Source: Chloroflexota bacterium | GTDB lineage: Bacteria; Chloroflexota; Limnocylindria; Limnocylindrales; CSP1-4 | Direction of reading: 5' to 3' | DNA length: 17,071 nt | Assembly: GCA_017881985.1 (NCBI GenBank) | Contig: JADGQH010000034.1 | Coordinates: forward strand, 1 to 17,071 | Shown: positions 1-8,153 of the stretch, in pieces | Numbering within the stretch: the stretch's first letter is position 1 | Layout: each line of letters starts with the position of its first letter | Made by a program: the position numbers and the translations under genes | The notes under the pieces: model-generated | The model's database searches: none | The model's input: only the letters and a program-made list of their open reading frames with translations | What the model was told of the DNA's origin: nothing

Positions 1-1439
1 TCGTGCGACGGGCCGGCGCCGACGATCTCGGTGAACGAGCTGATCCCGATCCCCATCAGCTCGCCGCGGGCGCGCTTCTCGAGCTGCTCCTTGCGCAGGT
101 CCTCGTAGCCGATCATGTCCATCGCCTTGCGCAGGGCGGCCGGGTAGTTGCCGGAGTCATAGTCCCAGCCCGTCGGCGTGTGGTACGGGAACTGCTCGGG
201 CTGGATGAAGTTCTTGAAGCGGAACTCGGCCGGGTCCATGCCGAGCTCGGCCGCCGCGACGTCGACGAGCCGCTCGATCGTGTGGACCGCCTCCGTCACC
301 CGGAACGAGCAGCGGTAGGCGACGCCGCCGGGCGGCTTGTTGGTGTACGCGGCGTCCACCTCGACGAACGCGGCCGGCATGACGTACGAGCCGGTGATCA
401 CGTTGAAGAGACCGGCGGGGTACTTGGACGGATCGGCCGCGGCGTCGGTGTAACCGTGGTCGGCAAGCGTCTTGACCCGCAGGCCCTGGATCTTCCCGTC
501 GTTGTTGACGCCGAGCTCCGCGTGGATGTGGTAGTCGCGGGCAAACGAATCGGCCTGCAGGTTCTCCGAGCGGGCCTCGATCCACTTGACCGGCCGGCCC
601 AGGGTGAGCGACGCGACGATCGAGATCACGTAGCCGGGGTAGACCGGCACCTTTCCGCCGAAGCCGCCGCCGATGTCGTGCGTCTTGACCCGGATGCTGG
701 ATTCCGGGATCCCCGACACGAGGCTGATGACGGTCCGGTAGACGTGCGCCGCCTGGCTCGTGACGTGAAAGTCGAGATGCCCGCGGACCGGGTTCCAATC
801 GGCGATGCAGCCGCACGTCTCCATCGACGCGACGTGGATGCGCGGGATGTAGACGTCGATCGGCACGACCCGATCGGACGCGGCGAGGGCGGCGTCCGCG
901 GCCGCGCGATCGCCCGACTCCCAGTGCCAGATCCGGTTGGTGGCCTTGTCCGGGCCGCGATCCGGGCGCAGGATCGGCGCGTCCGGCTCGAGCGCCTTGA
1001 ACGGGTCGACGACCACCGGGAGCGGCGTGTAGTCGACCACGACGGCGAGCGCCGCGTCGGCCGCGACGTAGCGATCCTCCGCGATGACCGCGGCGACCTC
1101 CTGGGCCTGGTACATGACCGTGTCGGTCGGCAGCACCATCTGCTTGTCGCCCGCGAGCGTCGGCATCCAGTGAAGGCCGGCCTTCTCCAGGTCGCGGCCC
1201 GTGATGACGGCAAGGACGCCCGGCATCGCGAGCGCGGCCGATGCGTCGATGCTCACGATCGTCGCGTGGGCGTACGGACTCCGGACGATCGACATCCAGG
1301 TCTGGTTCTTGAGGTTGACGTCCTCGATGTACTCGCCCTGGCCGCGGATGAAGCGTGGGTCCTCGCGGCGCTTGACGGAATGCCCCATCCCGCCGACCTC
1401 GAAGGTCGTGGTGGTCGGCTGCACCTCGTTGGCGATCAT
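1..1439 (-). CDS. coxL: Form I aerobic CO dehydrogenase large (molybdenum) subunit, 3' end beyond window
   Basis: Catalytic subunit that oxidises CO to CO2 at a Mo-Cu centre bound to molybdopterin cytosine dinucleotide. The first 479 residues are visible; family members are about 800 residues, so roughly 40% of the protein, including the C-terminal catalytic glutamate region (GVGE), lies outside the window. Residues 374-380 read AYRCSFR, the form I active-site loop whose cysteine (C377, codon 311-309) holds the copper. SVKRREDPRFIRGQGEY (21-37) is the usual N-terminal motif, RSPYAHA is at 53-59 and DIGGGFGGK at 255-263. The ATG at 1439 follows AGGAGG with a 5-nt spacer and lies 9 nt after the coxS stop. 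It is the last gene of a coxM-coxS-coxL set, the canonical form I order. The assignment to true CO dehydrogenase rests on the loop and the gene order and is strong. Confidence 0.96.
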   Translation of the reverse strand, partial: MIANEVQPTTTTFEVGGMGHSVKRREDPRFIRGQGEYIEDVNLKNQTWMSIVRSPYAHATIVSIDASAALAMPGVLAVITGRDLEKAGLHWMPTLAGDKQMVLPTDTVMYQAQEVAAVIAEDRYVAADAALAVVVDYTPLPVVVDPFKALEPDAPILRPDRGPDKATNRIWHWESGDRAAADAALAASDRVVPIDVYIPRIHVASMETCGCIADWNPVRGHLDFHVTSQAAHVYRTVISLVSGIPESSIRVKTHDIGGGFGGKVPVYPGYVISIVASLTLGRPVKWIEARSENLQADSFARDYHIHAELGVNNDGKIQGLRVKTLADHGYTDAAADPSKYPAGLFNVITGSYVMPAAFVEVDAAYTNKPPGGVAYRCSFRVTEAVHTIERLVDVAAAELGMDPAEFRFKNFIQPEQFPYHTPTGWDYDSGNYPAALRKAMDMIGYEDLRKEQLEKRARGELMGIGISSFTEIVGAGPSH

Positions 1440-1444
1440 GGCAG

Positions 1445-1448
1445 CCTC

Positions 1449-1450
<2 letters not shown>
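1445..1450 (-). promoter_or_regulatory. Ribosome binding site of coxL (form I)
   Basis: AGGAGG read on the minus strand, 5 nt before the ATG at 1439. It overlaps the coxS stop codon (TAG, 1451-1449), so termination of coxS and initiation of coxL are physically adjacent, consistent with coupling. It fixes the coxL start. Confidence 0.8.
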
Positions 1451-1958
<508 letters not shown>

Positions 1959-1975
1959 CGGTCTCGTCCCCTTCG

Positions 1976-2842
1976 TCAGGCGCCGGCGCGAGCCAGGGCG
2001 CGGCGGAGCGCTCGAACGGCCATCTCGCCGGCCATCGCGCGCTTGTAGTCAACCGGTCCGTGGCCGTCCCTCGTGGGGTTGCAGCCCTCCGCCGCCGCCC
2101 GCCGGACGCTGGACTCGAGCTCCGGCGATGCATGGGCGCCGAGGAGCGCGGCCTCGGCGGCGACGACGACGAACGGCGTCTCGGAGACGGCGCTCAGCGC
2201 CACGCCCGCGGCGGTGATCGCCCCGCCCGCGTCGACGGTCACCTGCACGGCCGCGGCGGCCGTCGCGAAGTCGCCCGCCTTGCGTTCCGTCTTGGCATAG
2301 GCGCCGCCGGTGCCCGGCGGCGGCAGCGGGACGCGGATCTCGGTCAGAATCTCGGTCGGCTCGATGGCCGTGACGAACGTGTCGAGGAAGAATTCCCGGG
2401 CCGGGATCACCCGCTCTCGCTTCAGGTCGCGGACCACGACCGAGGCGCGGCTCGCCAGCAGAACCGCCGGCCAGTCGGACGAGGGATCCGCGTGCGCGAC
2501 CGAGCCGCCGAGCGTCCCCCAGTTGCGAACCTGCGGATCGCCGATCCCGCCCGCGGCGTCCGACCAGAGGCCGGAACGCTGGACCAGGTCGCTCTGCTCG
2601 AGCTGGTGGTGCGTGGTCCGGGCACCGATCTGCAGCTGACCGCCCGCCTCGCGGACGTAGGCGAGATCGTCGAGGTTGCCGATGTCCACGAGGAGCCCCG
2701 GCTGCGCGAGCCGGTAGCGCAGCAGCGGGATCAGGCTGTATCCGCCGGCGAGGACCTTCGCCTCGCCCTCGCGATCGTGCAGCAGCCGGAGCGCCTCATC
2801 GAGGCTGCTCGGCCTGGCGTAGTCGAAAGCGGCAGGAATCAT
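1976..2842 (-). CDS. coxM: Form I CO dehydrogenase medium subunit, FAD-binding
   Basis: Flavoprotein subunit of the CO dehydrogenase heterohexamer; it takes electrons from CoxS and passes them to the quinone pool or another acceptor. At 288 residues it is typical in length. FAD-contacting motifs of the family are visible: AGGYSLIP at 32-39 and [14 protein letters not shown] at 110-123. The C-terminal CO dehydrogenase flavoprotein domain follows from about residue 175. The ATG at 2842 is preceded by purine-rich GGGAGGGTGAGG with suitable spacing. It is the first gene of coxM-coxS-coxL and is preceded by a 223-bp gap that probably holds a promoter or long leader. The identification is firm. Confidence 0.95.
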   Translation of the reverse strand: MIPAAFDYARPSSLDEALRLLHDREGEAKVLAGGYSLIPLLRYRLAQPGLLVDIGNLDDLAYVREAGGQLQIGARTTHHQLEQSDLVQRSGLWSDAAGGIGDPQVRNWGTLGGSVAHADPSSDWPAVLLASRASVVVRDLKRERVIPAREFFLDTFVTAIEPTEILTEIRVPLPPPGTGGAYAKTERKAGDFATAAAAVQVTVDAGGAITAAGVALSAVSETPFVVVAAEAALLGAHASPELESSVRRAAAEGCNPTRDGHGPVDYKRAMAGEMAVRALRRALARAGA

Positions 2843-3065
2843 CGCGGAACCTCACCCTCCCTTCGGGTCACGTGGGTCGGGGACGCCGCGGCGCGGGTTG
2901 GCGCCGGGAGATCGCGTGTGACACGGGTTCTGGCCGGTTGCACTCCAATGACGGAATGTGGTGCCGGAGTGTCGCAGAAAACGGGCCGATCGGCATGCGG
3001 CGATGTGCCAGATGGGACTTATTGCGAAAACGATTTCCGCGGAGCCAAACGACGGGCCCTTCTCG
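2843..3065 (-). promoter_or_regulatory. Intergenic region upstream of form I coxMSL
   Basis: This 223-bp gap lies between the methyltransferase stop and coxM. It is visibly less GC-rich than the genes around 2940-3055, with an A/T-rich patch near 3020-3035, as expected of a promoter, but I cannot assign convincing -35 and -10 boxes. It contains an 11-bp palindrome, CGTGTGACACG (2915-2925), and a 17-bp element at 2878-2894 that also occurs upstream of the form II operon. No small gene is supported. Whether coxMSL has its own promoter or is read through from the accessory genes cannot be decided by reading. Confidence 0.5.
2878..2894 (-). repeat. 17-bp element shared by both cox operon upstream regions, copy 1
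   Basis: The plus strand reads CGGGGACGCCGCGGCGC, identical to 13215-13231. Its core CGCCGCGGCG is a perfect 10-bp palindrome. It lies 35 nt upstream of the coxM (form I) start. Both copies have the same orientation relative to the downstream cox genes. A shared operator is an inference. Confidence 0.5.
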
Positions 3066-3926
3066 TCAGGCGCGCGGCCCCCAGCGGACGATCCCGACCC
3101 GTGTGTCGATCGACGGGACCAGGCTGACGCTTCCGTCGTCTTCGGACACCATCGTCCGGTCGAGCTCCGCGACCAGGCGCCGGTCGGCGGCCGATCCTGG
3201 CACCACGAAGAGCTGGTTGCGCAGCCAGGCGAGGAGCGCATCCCGGGACGCGAAGCCGCGCCGCTGCCGTCCCGCATACGTGATCGCCGGCTCCCTGCCG
3301 CGGGCGCGAAGGATCGGCAGGAACTGCCCAAGGGCGGGGAGCTTGGCGCGCTCCTCCCCGTGGACGACCGGCCAGAACGGTCCGGCCGGCGCGGAGGGCA
3401 CCCGTTCCGCGAGGACGGCCACGCAGAGCCGCTCGGCCGCGGCCTCCATCGCATCCAGGAATTCCCCGATGCGTTCCACGTCGTAGCCGAGGTGGGCGAT
3501 GAGGACGACGTCGGCCCGTGGATGGCTCCCGGCCCCTTCGTCCAGCGGCCACCGCGCGTGGACCGGCAAGACGTTGCGAATCCCGTGCTCTGCCATGCCG
3601 AGCCGGAGCGCCTCCAGCATCCCCTCCGACGGATCGAGCGCGATCACCTCCCCGACCCGGAGCGCGAGCGGGAGCGCGTAGCGGCCCGCCCCAGCCCCGA
3701 TGTCGAGCCAGGTCTCGCCGGGCCGCGCGATCTCGACGAGCAGGTCGAGCGTCGGGTCGTCCGCACGGTGCGGGTCGGCCACGAAGAGCCCCCGGACCGG
3801 CGCGTAGAAGTCGCCGGGCTCCGGCGCCTCGCGGACGCGCTCCGACTGCTCCCGGTTGGCCCGAACCCGTGCGGCCCACGCGTCGACGAGCGCATCAGCA
3901 CCGAGTGCGGGTTCGGCGGCGGTCAC
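3066..3926 (-). CDS. Class I SAM-dependent methyltransferase within the cox cluster
   Basis: A 286-residue protein with a Rossmann-type methyltransferase fold: motif I LDIGAGAGRY at 74-83, then an acidic residue after the second strand in ALDPSEGM (96-103), and a motif IV-like strand ADVVLIAHLGY (138-148). The substrate cannot be read from the sequence. About 70 residues precede motif I and a C-terminal region of about 130 residues follows, longer than the minimal fold. The GTG start at 3926 overlaps the stop of the MobA-like gene in GTGA (3926-3923), indicating translational coupling with cofactor genes. The gene lies directly upstream of coxMSL. Involvement in maturation or cofactor chemistry is an inference from context; it is not one of the classic cox genes named in Oligotropha. 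The methyltransferase call is confident, the role unknown. Confidence 0.88.
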   Translation of the reverse strand: MTAAEPALGADALVDAWAARVRANREQSERVREAPEPGDFYAPVRGLFVADPHRADDPTLDLLVEIARPGETWLDIGAGAGRYALPLALRVGEVIALDPSEGMLEALRLGMAEHGIRNVLPVHARWPLDEGAGSHPRADVVLIAHLGYDVERIGEFLDAMEAAAERLCVAVLAERVPSAPAGPFWPVVHGEERAKLPALGQFLPILRARGREPAITYAGRQRRGFASRDALLAWLRNQLFVVPGSAADRRLVAELDRTMVSEDDGSVSLVPSIDTRVGIVRWGPRA

Positions 3927-4555
3927 GTCAGCGGCACCGGCGTCGACGCCAGGTGGGCCAGGTCGGCGGGCGTGTCGACGTCGGGGTTCGCGCCGCGGAC
4001 CGGCACGCGGACGACCGTGCCAGGGGCCGCGGCGAGCAACGGGCCAAGGCCGCGGTCGCCGGTCAGCCGCGCGACGAGCGGCCAGCCGGCCGGCAGCAGC
4101 AGGACCGGGTTGGGCGCCGCATCCGCTTCGTACTGGGGCATGACGGCGACCGCGCTCGCGGGCGTCACCGCGTCGCACAGGGCGCGCAGCACCTCGGCCC
4201 GGACGCGCGGCTGGTCGCCGAGCACCACGAGCACCCCGGCCGGCGCCGGAGCGGCGGTGGCCGGACCGAGCCCGATCGCGAGCGAAGTGGCGAGCCCGCG
4301 CTCGGGCTCCGGGTTGACGACCACGAGGACCCGGTCGAGCCCTGCGGGCTCGTCCGCCCGCAGGGCAGACACGACAGCCGCCGCGTCGCGCCCGAGCACG
4401 ACGACCACGCGCCCGACTCCCGCCTCCCGCACGGCCGCGAGCACGTGCGCAAGGAGCGGACGCCCGTCGAGGGGCGCCCGGATCTTCCCGCCGCCGAAGC
4501 GCGAGCCGGCGCCCGCGGCGAGGATGACGGCCGCGGTTTCGACGACCGGGATCAC
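3923..4555 (-). CDS. mocA: MobA/MocA-like molybdenum cofactor nucleotidyltransferase (probable CTP:molybdopterin cytidylyltransferase)
   Basis: Predicted to transfer CMP to Mo-molybdopterin, giving the cytosine-dinucleotide cofactor used by CO dehydrogenase-type enzymes. The 210-residue length is typical. Visible nucleotidyltransferase motifs: LAAGAGSRFGGGK (12-24, nucleotide-binding loop), LGDQP (112-116, metal and nucleotide site), GDRGLGPLL (166-174) and the C-terminal PDVDTPADL (191-199). GTP-using MobA and CTP-using MocA share this fold; the cox context favours CTP, but base specificity is inferred. It starts at GTG 4555, overlapping the XdhC stop in GTGA, and its own stop overlaps the methyltransferase start, so three genes are chained by 4-nt overlaps. 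Confidence 0.88.
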   Translation of the reverse strand: MIPVVETAAVILAAGAGSRFGGGKIRAPLDGRPLLAHVLAAVREAGVGRVVVVLGRDAAAVVSALRADEPAGLDRVLVVVNPEPERGLATSLAIGLGPATAAPAPAGVLVVLGDQPRVRAEVLRALCDAVTPASAVAVMPQYEADAAPNPVLLLPAGWPLVARLTGDRGLGPLLAAAPGTVVRVPVRGANPDVDTPADLAHLASTPVPLT

Positions 4556-5652
4556 GCCGTCGCGACCGCGGGCGCCAGGGCCCGCATCGGGACGCCGGAT
4601 CCTCCGTACCGCTCGGCGACGACCTCGGCCATGATCGCGAGCGCCGTCTCCGCCGGCGCGCGCCCACCCAGGTCGAGCCCGATCGGGCCGCGAAGCCGGG
4701 CCAGCTCGGCATCAGTCACGCCGGTTGCCCGGAGGCGCGCGCGCCGATCCGCCTGGGTCTTCTTCGAGCCGACGGCGCCGACATACCGGCAGCCGCGCCG
4801 AAGGCCCTCGACGATTGCCGGTTCGTCGAACTTCACGTCGTGGGTGAGCACGGCGACCGCATCGGTCGGGCCGAGGCCGATCTCGTCGGCCACCTCGTCG
4901 GGCCATCCCACGACCAGGCGGTCGACGTCCGGGAAGCGCTCGGGGGTCGCGAACGCGGCCCGCCCGTCCACGACCACGGTCTCGTAGCCGAGCTCGCGCG
5001 CCATCCGCGCGAGCGGCATCGCGACCTGGACCGCCCCGACGATCACCAGGCGCGGCGCCGCCGGATAGCCCTCCAGGAAGAACTGCCGCCCGGCGGCCGT
5101 CACGGTCGCCGAGCCACCGCGCGCAAGCAGCGTCCGCGCCGCCTGCGCGATCGCCGCGTCCGCCTCCGGCAGGCCGGTCGTGCCCGCGAGGCTCCCGTCG
5201 TCGGCGACGGAGAGCGACCTGCCCGGCGGTTCGCCGGCCCCGGGCGGATGCGGCCCGAATGCGGCGGGGGGCGCGTCTGCGGGGAGCGGGATCACCACCA
5301 CCGAGCCGGCGCGCAGGCCGGCCGCGGCCACCACCTCCGGCCTGACGTACGGCTCGACGAGGACGTCGATCGTGCCGCCGCAGGCGAGGCCCACGTCCCA
5401 CGCCTGCTCGTCGCTGATCCCGTAGCGGATCACGCGGCTCACGCCGTCGGCCCGCGCGGCCTGGATCTCCTCGAACGCAGCGCCCTCCACGCACCCGCCC
5501 GACACGCTGCCGGCCAGCCGCCCGTCTGCGGTCACGACCAGGGTCGCGCCCTCCGGACGCGGCGCCGAGCCGAACGTCCGCACGACGACGGCGCGGCCCA
5601 GCGTGGCGCCCTCGGACTGCCATTCCCGGATCGTCTCGAGCAGCTCGCGCAT
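4552..5652 (-). CDS. XdhC/CoxI-family molybdenum hydroxylase maturation protein
   Basis: Family members bind molybdenum cofactor, help insert the terminal sulfur ligand and deliver cofactor to the apo-enzyme. The 366-residue protein has the two expected domains: an N-terminal XdhC/CoxI domain with GSAPRPEGATLVV (28-40), SGGCVEG (51-57) and the conserved cysteine region GLACGGTIDV (88-97); and a C-terminal Rossmann domain with IVGAVQVAMPLA (204-215), YVGAVGSKKT (290-299) and GLDLGGRAPAETALAI (325-340). The dinucleotide loop reads GAVQVA rather than a strict GxGxxA. C54 and C91 are candidate cofactor ligands. The ATG at 5652 follows a purine-rich GGGGAGGGGAGAGG stretch and lies 18 nt after coxE. 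The paralogues CoxF and CoxI cannot be separated by reading, so no symbol is given. Confidence 0.92.
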   Translation of the reverse strand: MRELLETIREWQSEGATLGRAVVVRTFGSAPRPEGATLVVTADGRLAGSVSGGCVEGAAFEEIQAARADGVSRVIRYGISDEQAWDVGLACGGTIDVLVEPYVRPEVVAAAGLRAGSVVVIPLPADAPPAAFGPHPPGAGEPPGRSLSVADDGSLAGTTGLPEADAAIAQAARTLLARGGSATVTAAGRQFFLEGYPAAPRLVIVGAVQVAMPLARMARELGYETVVVDGRAAFATPERFPDVDRLVVGWPDEVADEIGLGPTDAVAVLTHDVKFDEPAIVEGLRRGCRYVGAVGSKKTQADRRARLRATGVTDAELARLRGPIGLDLGGRAPAETALAIMAEVVAERYGGSGVPMRALAPAVATA

Positions 5653-5670
5653 CGCCTCTCCCCTCCCCGT

Positions 5671-7083
5671 TCAGTCGCCCAGCGGACGCGCCGATGCCGG
5701 GTCGCCGAGGGCCGTGTCGGCCGACCCGGGCGGCGCCCCGACGCGCGGCACGATCGAACGGGCGAATCCGCTCGAAGCGTCCCCCGACCCCTCGACCTGG
5801 TGGACGCGCGGCGTGCCGGTTCGCGGGGGCCGCCCGGCGCTTCCGAGCCCAATGCCGCCGAGGATTGCGCCGAGCCGCTCCAGCGACGCGATCGACTGGA
5901 TCGGCAGGAAGTCGTCGATCGACGGATAGGCGGCGGCCATCCCGGCCGCGATCGGCTGGTAGCCCTCGGCGCCGGCGAGCGGGTTGAGCCAGATCAGCCG
6001 GTGGCAGTTGCGCTGAAGCCGGGCGGTCTCCGTGCGGACGAGCTCGGGATCGCCCCGGTCCCAGCCGTCGGACACGACGATCACGACGCCGGAGGTGCGC
6101 AGGACCCGGCGCGCCCATCGCAGGTTGAAGGTGCGGAGCGAATCGCCGATCCGCGTCCCGCCCGACCAGTCGCTCACGGTCTCGCTGACGCGCCGGATCG
6201 CGAGGTCCGGGTCGCGTCCCCGCAGCTCGTGTGAGATCCGGGTGAGCCGCGTGCCAAAGACGAAGGACTCGGTCCGCACGCCGGATGCGCGGGTGAGCGC
6301 CTGCACGAAGCGGAGCAGGATCCGGGCGTGGCGCTCCATCGATCCCGAGACGTCGCACAGGATCACGATCGAGCGCGGGCGCTTGAGGCGCCGCCGCCAG
6401 ACCCAGTCGACGAGGTCGCCGCCCGCCCCGAGGTTGCGGCGGTACATCGCCCGCGGCGCGAGCCGCCTGCCATGCGGGTGAAGCTCGTAGCGCCGGGTGA
6501 GCCGGGACTCGAGGCGCGGCTTGAGAAGGTCGATGAGCCGCTCGGCATCCCGCAGCTCCGCGTTCGTCATCCGGTCGAAGTCGCGATGATGAAACGCCTC
6601 GCCAGGGCTGAAGGCGCGCGGCGAGACCACCCAGCCCGCGTCCGCCTCCTGCTCGTCGTCGCCCGCCCCCGGCTCGGCCTGCTCGGGGCGACCTCGGGGC
6701 GGGCCGGGCCGATCTCGCCCTGGCTCCGTTTCCACGCCCGCCTCGCGATCCTTCGGCGGTCGCGGCGGCCGCGGAGCGCCCACCTCGAGGCCGGTCGGGG
6801 CGATCCGCGCCGTGTGCCGGCGCCAGAACTGGTCGAAGACCGCGTCGTACGTGTCGAGGTCGCTGCGCCGCCGGCAGAAGACCGCCGACCCCGCCGCGTG
6901 CACCTGGGTCCGGTCGCCGATGTCCACGAGCGTAAGCGCCCGGGCGAAGTCGAGCCCGCCGCCGAGGTCGGTCACGACGCCCGCCGAGCGGAGCGCGCGC
7001 GTGAAGAGGACCGCGTTGCGCAGGAACGTGGACCCGTCGAACGCGTCGAGCGGGTCCGGGACGGGGGCACGGATGCCGGTCAT
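5671..7083 (-). CDS. coxE: CoxE: von Willebrand factor A-domain maturation protein
   Basis: Partner of the CoxD ATPase. In Oligotropha, CoxD and CoxE are needed to build the Mo-Cu active site of CO dehydrogenase. The 470-residue protein has an N-terminal helical region (1-100), a charged proline/glycine-rich linker (about 103-150), and a VWA domain (about 236-400) with an intact metal-ion-dependent adhesion site: DVSGSM (244-249), T310 in SGGTRIG, and D339 in VSDGWDRGD (337-345). A tail of about 55 residues (416-470), rich in Gly, Pro and Ser, follows and looks disordered. The ATG is at 7083, 21 nt after the coxD stop. Order coxD-coxE matches the Oligotropha cluster. It is soluble; no signal peptide is seen. 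Confidence 0.94.
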   Translation of the reverse strand: MTGIRAPVPDPLDAFDGSTFLRNAVLFTRALRSAGVVTDLGGGLDFARALTLVDIGDRTQVHAAGSAVFCRRRSDLDTYDAVFDQFWRRHTARIAPTGLEVGAPRPPRPPKDREAGVETEPGRDRPGPPRGRPEQAEPGAGDDEQEADAGWVVSPRAFSPGEAFHHRDFDRMTNAELRDAERLIDLLKPRLESRLTRRYELHPHGRRLAPRAMYRRNLGAGGDLVDWVWRRRLKRPRSIVILCDVSGSMERHARILLRFVQALTRASGVRTESFVFGTRLTRISHELRGRDPDLAIRRVSETVSDWSGGTRIGDSLRTFNLRWARRVLRTSGVVIVVSDGWDRGDPELVRTETARLQRNCHRLIWLNPLAGAEGYQPIAAGMAAAYPSIDDFLPIQSIASLERLGAILGGIGLGSAGRPPRTGTPRVHQVEGSGDASSGFARSIVPRVGAPPGSADTALGDPASARPLGD

Positions 7084-7104
7084 GGGCGGACGCCCGCGGG
7101 CTCC

Positions 7105-8028
7105 CTACGCTCCCGTCGCGACGAGCTCGTCGAGGTAGCCCGCCGCGGTCGCACCGCGGACCCGCCGGACGTCCTCCTCGTACTTGAGCAGGACGCCGAG
7201 CGTCTCGTCGACGACGTTCGGCGCCAGCTCGCGCGCGCCGAGGGCGAGCAGCGCGGACGCCCAGTCGAGCGTCTCCGCGACGCCGGGGACCTTCGTGAGG
7301 TCAGCCGTCCGGAGGCGGCCGACGAAGCCGACGACCTGGCGCGCGAGGCGCTCCGGCGTCTCCGGGACGCGGGCGAGGACGATCTCCATCTCGGTGTGCG
7401 CGTTCGGGTAGTCGATCCAGTGGTAGAGGCAGCGGCGCTTCAGGGCGTCGTGGACCTCGCGCGTCCTGTTCGAGGTCAGGATCACGCGGGGCGGCCGCTC
7501 GGCGGTGACCGTCCCGATCTCCGGGATGGTGACCTGGAAGTCGGACAGGATCTCGAGCAGGTAGGCCTCGAACTCCTCGTCGGCGCGGTCGATCTCGTCG
7601 ATCAGGAGGACCGGCGCGATGCCGTCGGGCGCCTCCAGCGCCTGGAGCAGCGGGCGCTTCAGCAGGAACTCGGGCCCGAAGATGTCGTGCGCGGTCGCGC
7701 TCCCGATCTCCCCTCGAGCCTCGCGGAGGCGGATCTCGAGCATCTGACGGGCATAGTTCCACTCGTAGACCGCGGTCGTGACGTCCAGGCCCTCGTAGCA
7801 CTGGAGCCGGATCAGCCGCGCGCCGAGCGTGTCCGCCAGCGTCTTCGCGAGCTGGGTCTTGCCAACGCCCGCCTCGCCCTCGAGGAGGAGCGGCCGGCCG
7901 AGTCGCAGGGCCAGGAAGACGGCCGTGCTCAGCGAACGGTCGGCGACGTAGTCGCGCCGGCGGAACGCGGCCTGGAGGCCCTCGATCGTCGCCAGCTCGC
8001 CGGGAAGCGCCGCGTTCTGCTCGTCCAT
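7105..8028 (-). CDS. coxD: CoxD: MoxR-family AAA+ ATPase for CO dehydrogenase maturation
   Basis: An AAA+ chaperone-like ATPase that acts with CoxE in sulfuration and copper insertion at the Mo centre. The 307-residue length fits the family. Walker A is GEAGVGKT (51-58), Walker B LLIDEIDRAD (141-150), and a sensor 1-like TSNRTREVHDALKRRC lies at 185-200, characteristic of the MoxR group. The open frame continues upstream of the annotated start as far as 9150, but that part is an arginine- and proline-rich out-of-frame shadow of the preceding gene; the ATG at 8028 (MDEQNAALPGEL) is the natural start, with a weak GAGG 4 nt upstream. It is preceded by a 125-nt gap and followed at 21 nt by coxE. 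Confidence 0.94.
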   Translation of the reverse strand: MDEQNAALPGELATIEGLQAAFRRRDYVADRSLSTAVFLALRLGRPLLLEGEAGVGKTQLAKTLADTLGARLIRLQCYEGLDVTTAVYEWNYARQMLEIRLREARGEIGSATAHDIFGPEFLLKRPLLQALEAPDGIAPVLLIDEIDRADEEFEAYLLEILSDFQVTIPEIGTVTAERPPRVILTSNRTREVHDALKRRCLYHWIDYPNAHTEMEIVLARVPETPERLARQVVGFVGRLRTADLTKVPGVAETLDWASALLALGARELAPNVVDETLGVLLKYEEDVRRVRGATAAGYLDELVATGA

Positions 8029-8059
8029 CGTGCCTCGCTCGGGGTCGGGATTGGGCGGG

Positions 8060-8065
8060 ATCGTA
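8060..8065 (-). promoter_or_regulatory. Possible -10 element upstream of coxD
   Basis: TACGAT read on the minus strand, matching TANNNT, lies 31 nt before the coxD ATG inside the 125-nt gap 8029-8153. No recognisable -35 box is present. It is weak, but the gap is one of the few in the accessory cluster large enough for an internal promoter. Confidence 0.25.
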
Positions 8066-8153
8066 CACCGGGGGTCCGCGATGAGCCGATGCGGAGGTTC
8101 GGGCGCCGCGCGCGGCGGGGTCGCGATCCCACCAGGCGCACCGGGCGCCGTCC

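Noticed and set aside
2936..2943. GGTTGCAC present in both cox upstream regions (also 13207-13214)
   Set aside because: An 8-base match between regions of this size is expected by chance, and its position relative to the 17-bp element differs between the two sites.
3066..4712. Long methyltransferase reading frame starting at 4712
   Set aside because: The first 262 or so residues are an Arg-rich shadow of the MobA-like and XdhC genes. The real start is the GTG at 3926 in the GTGA overlap.
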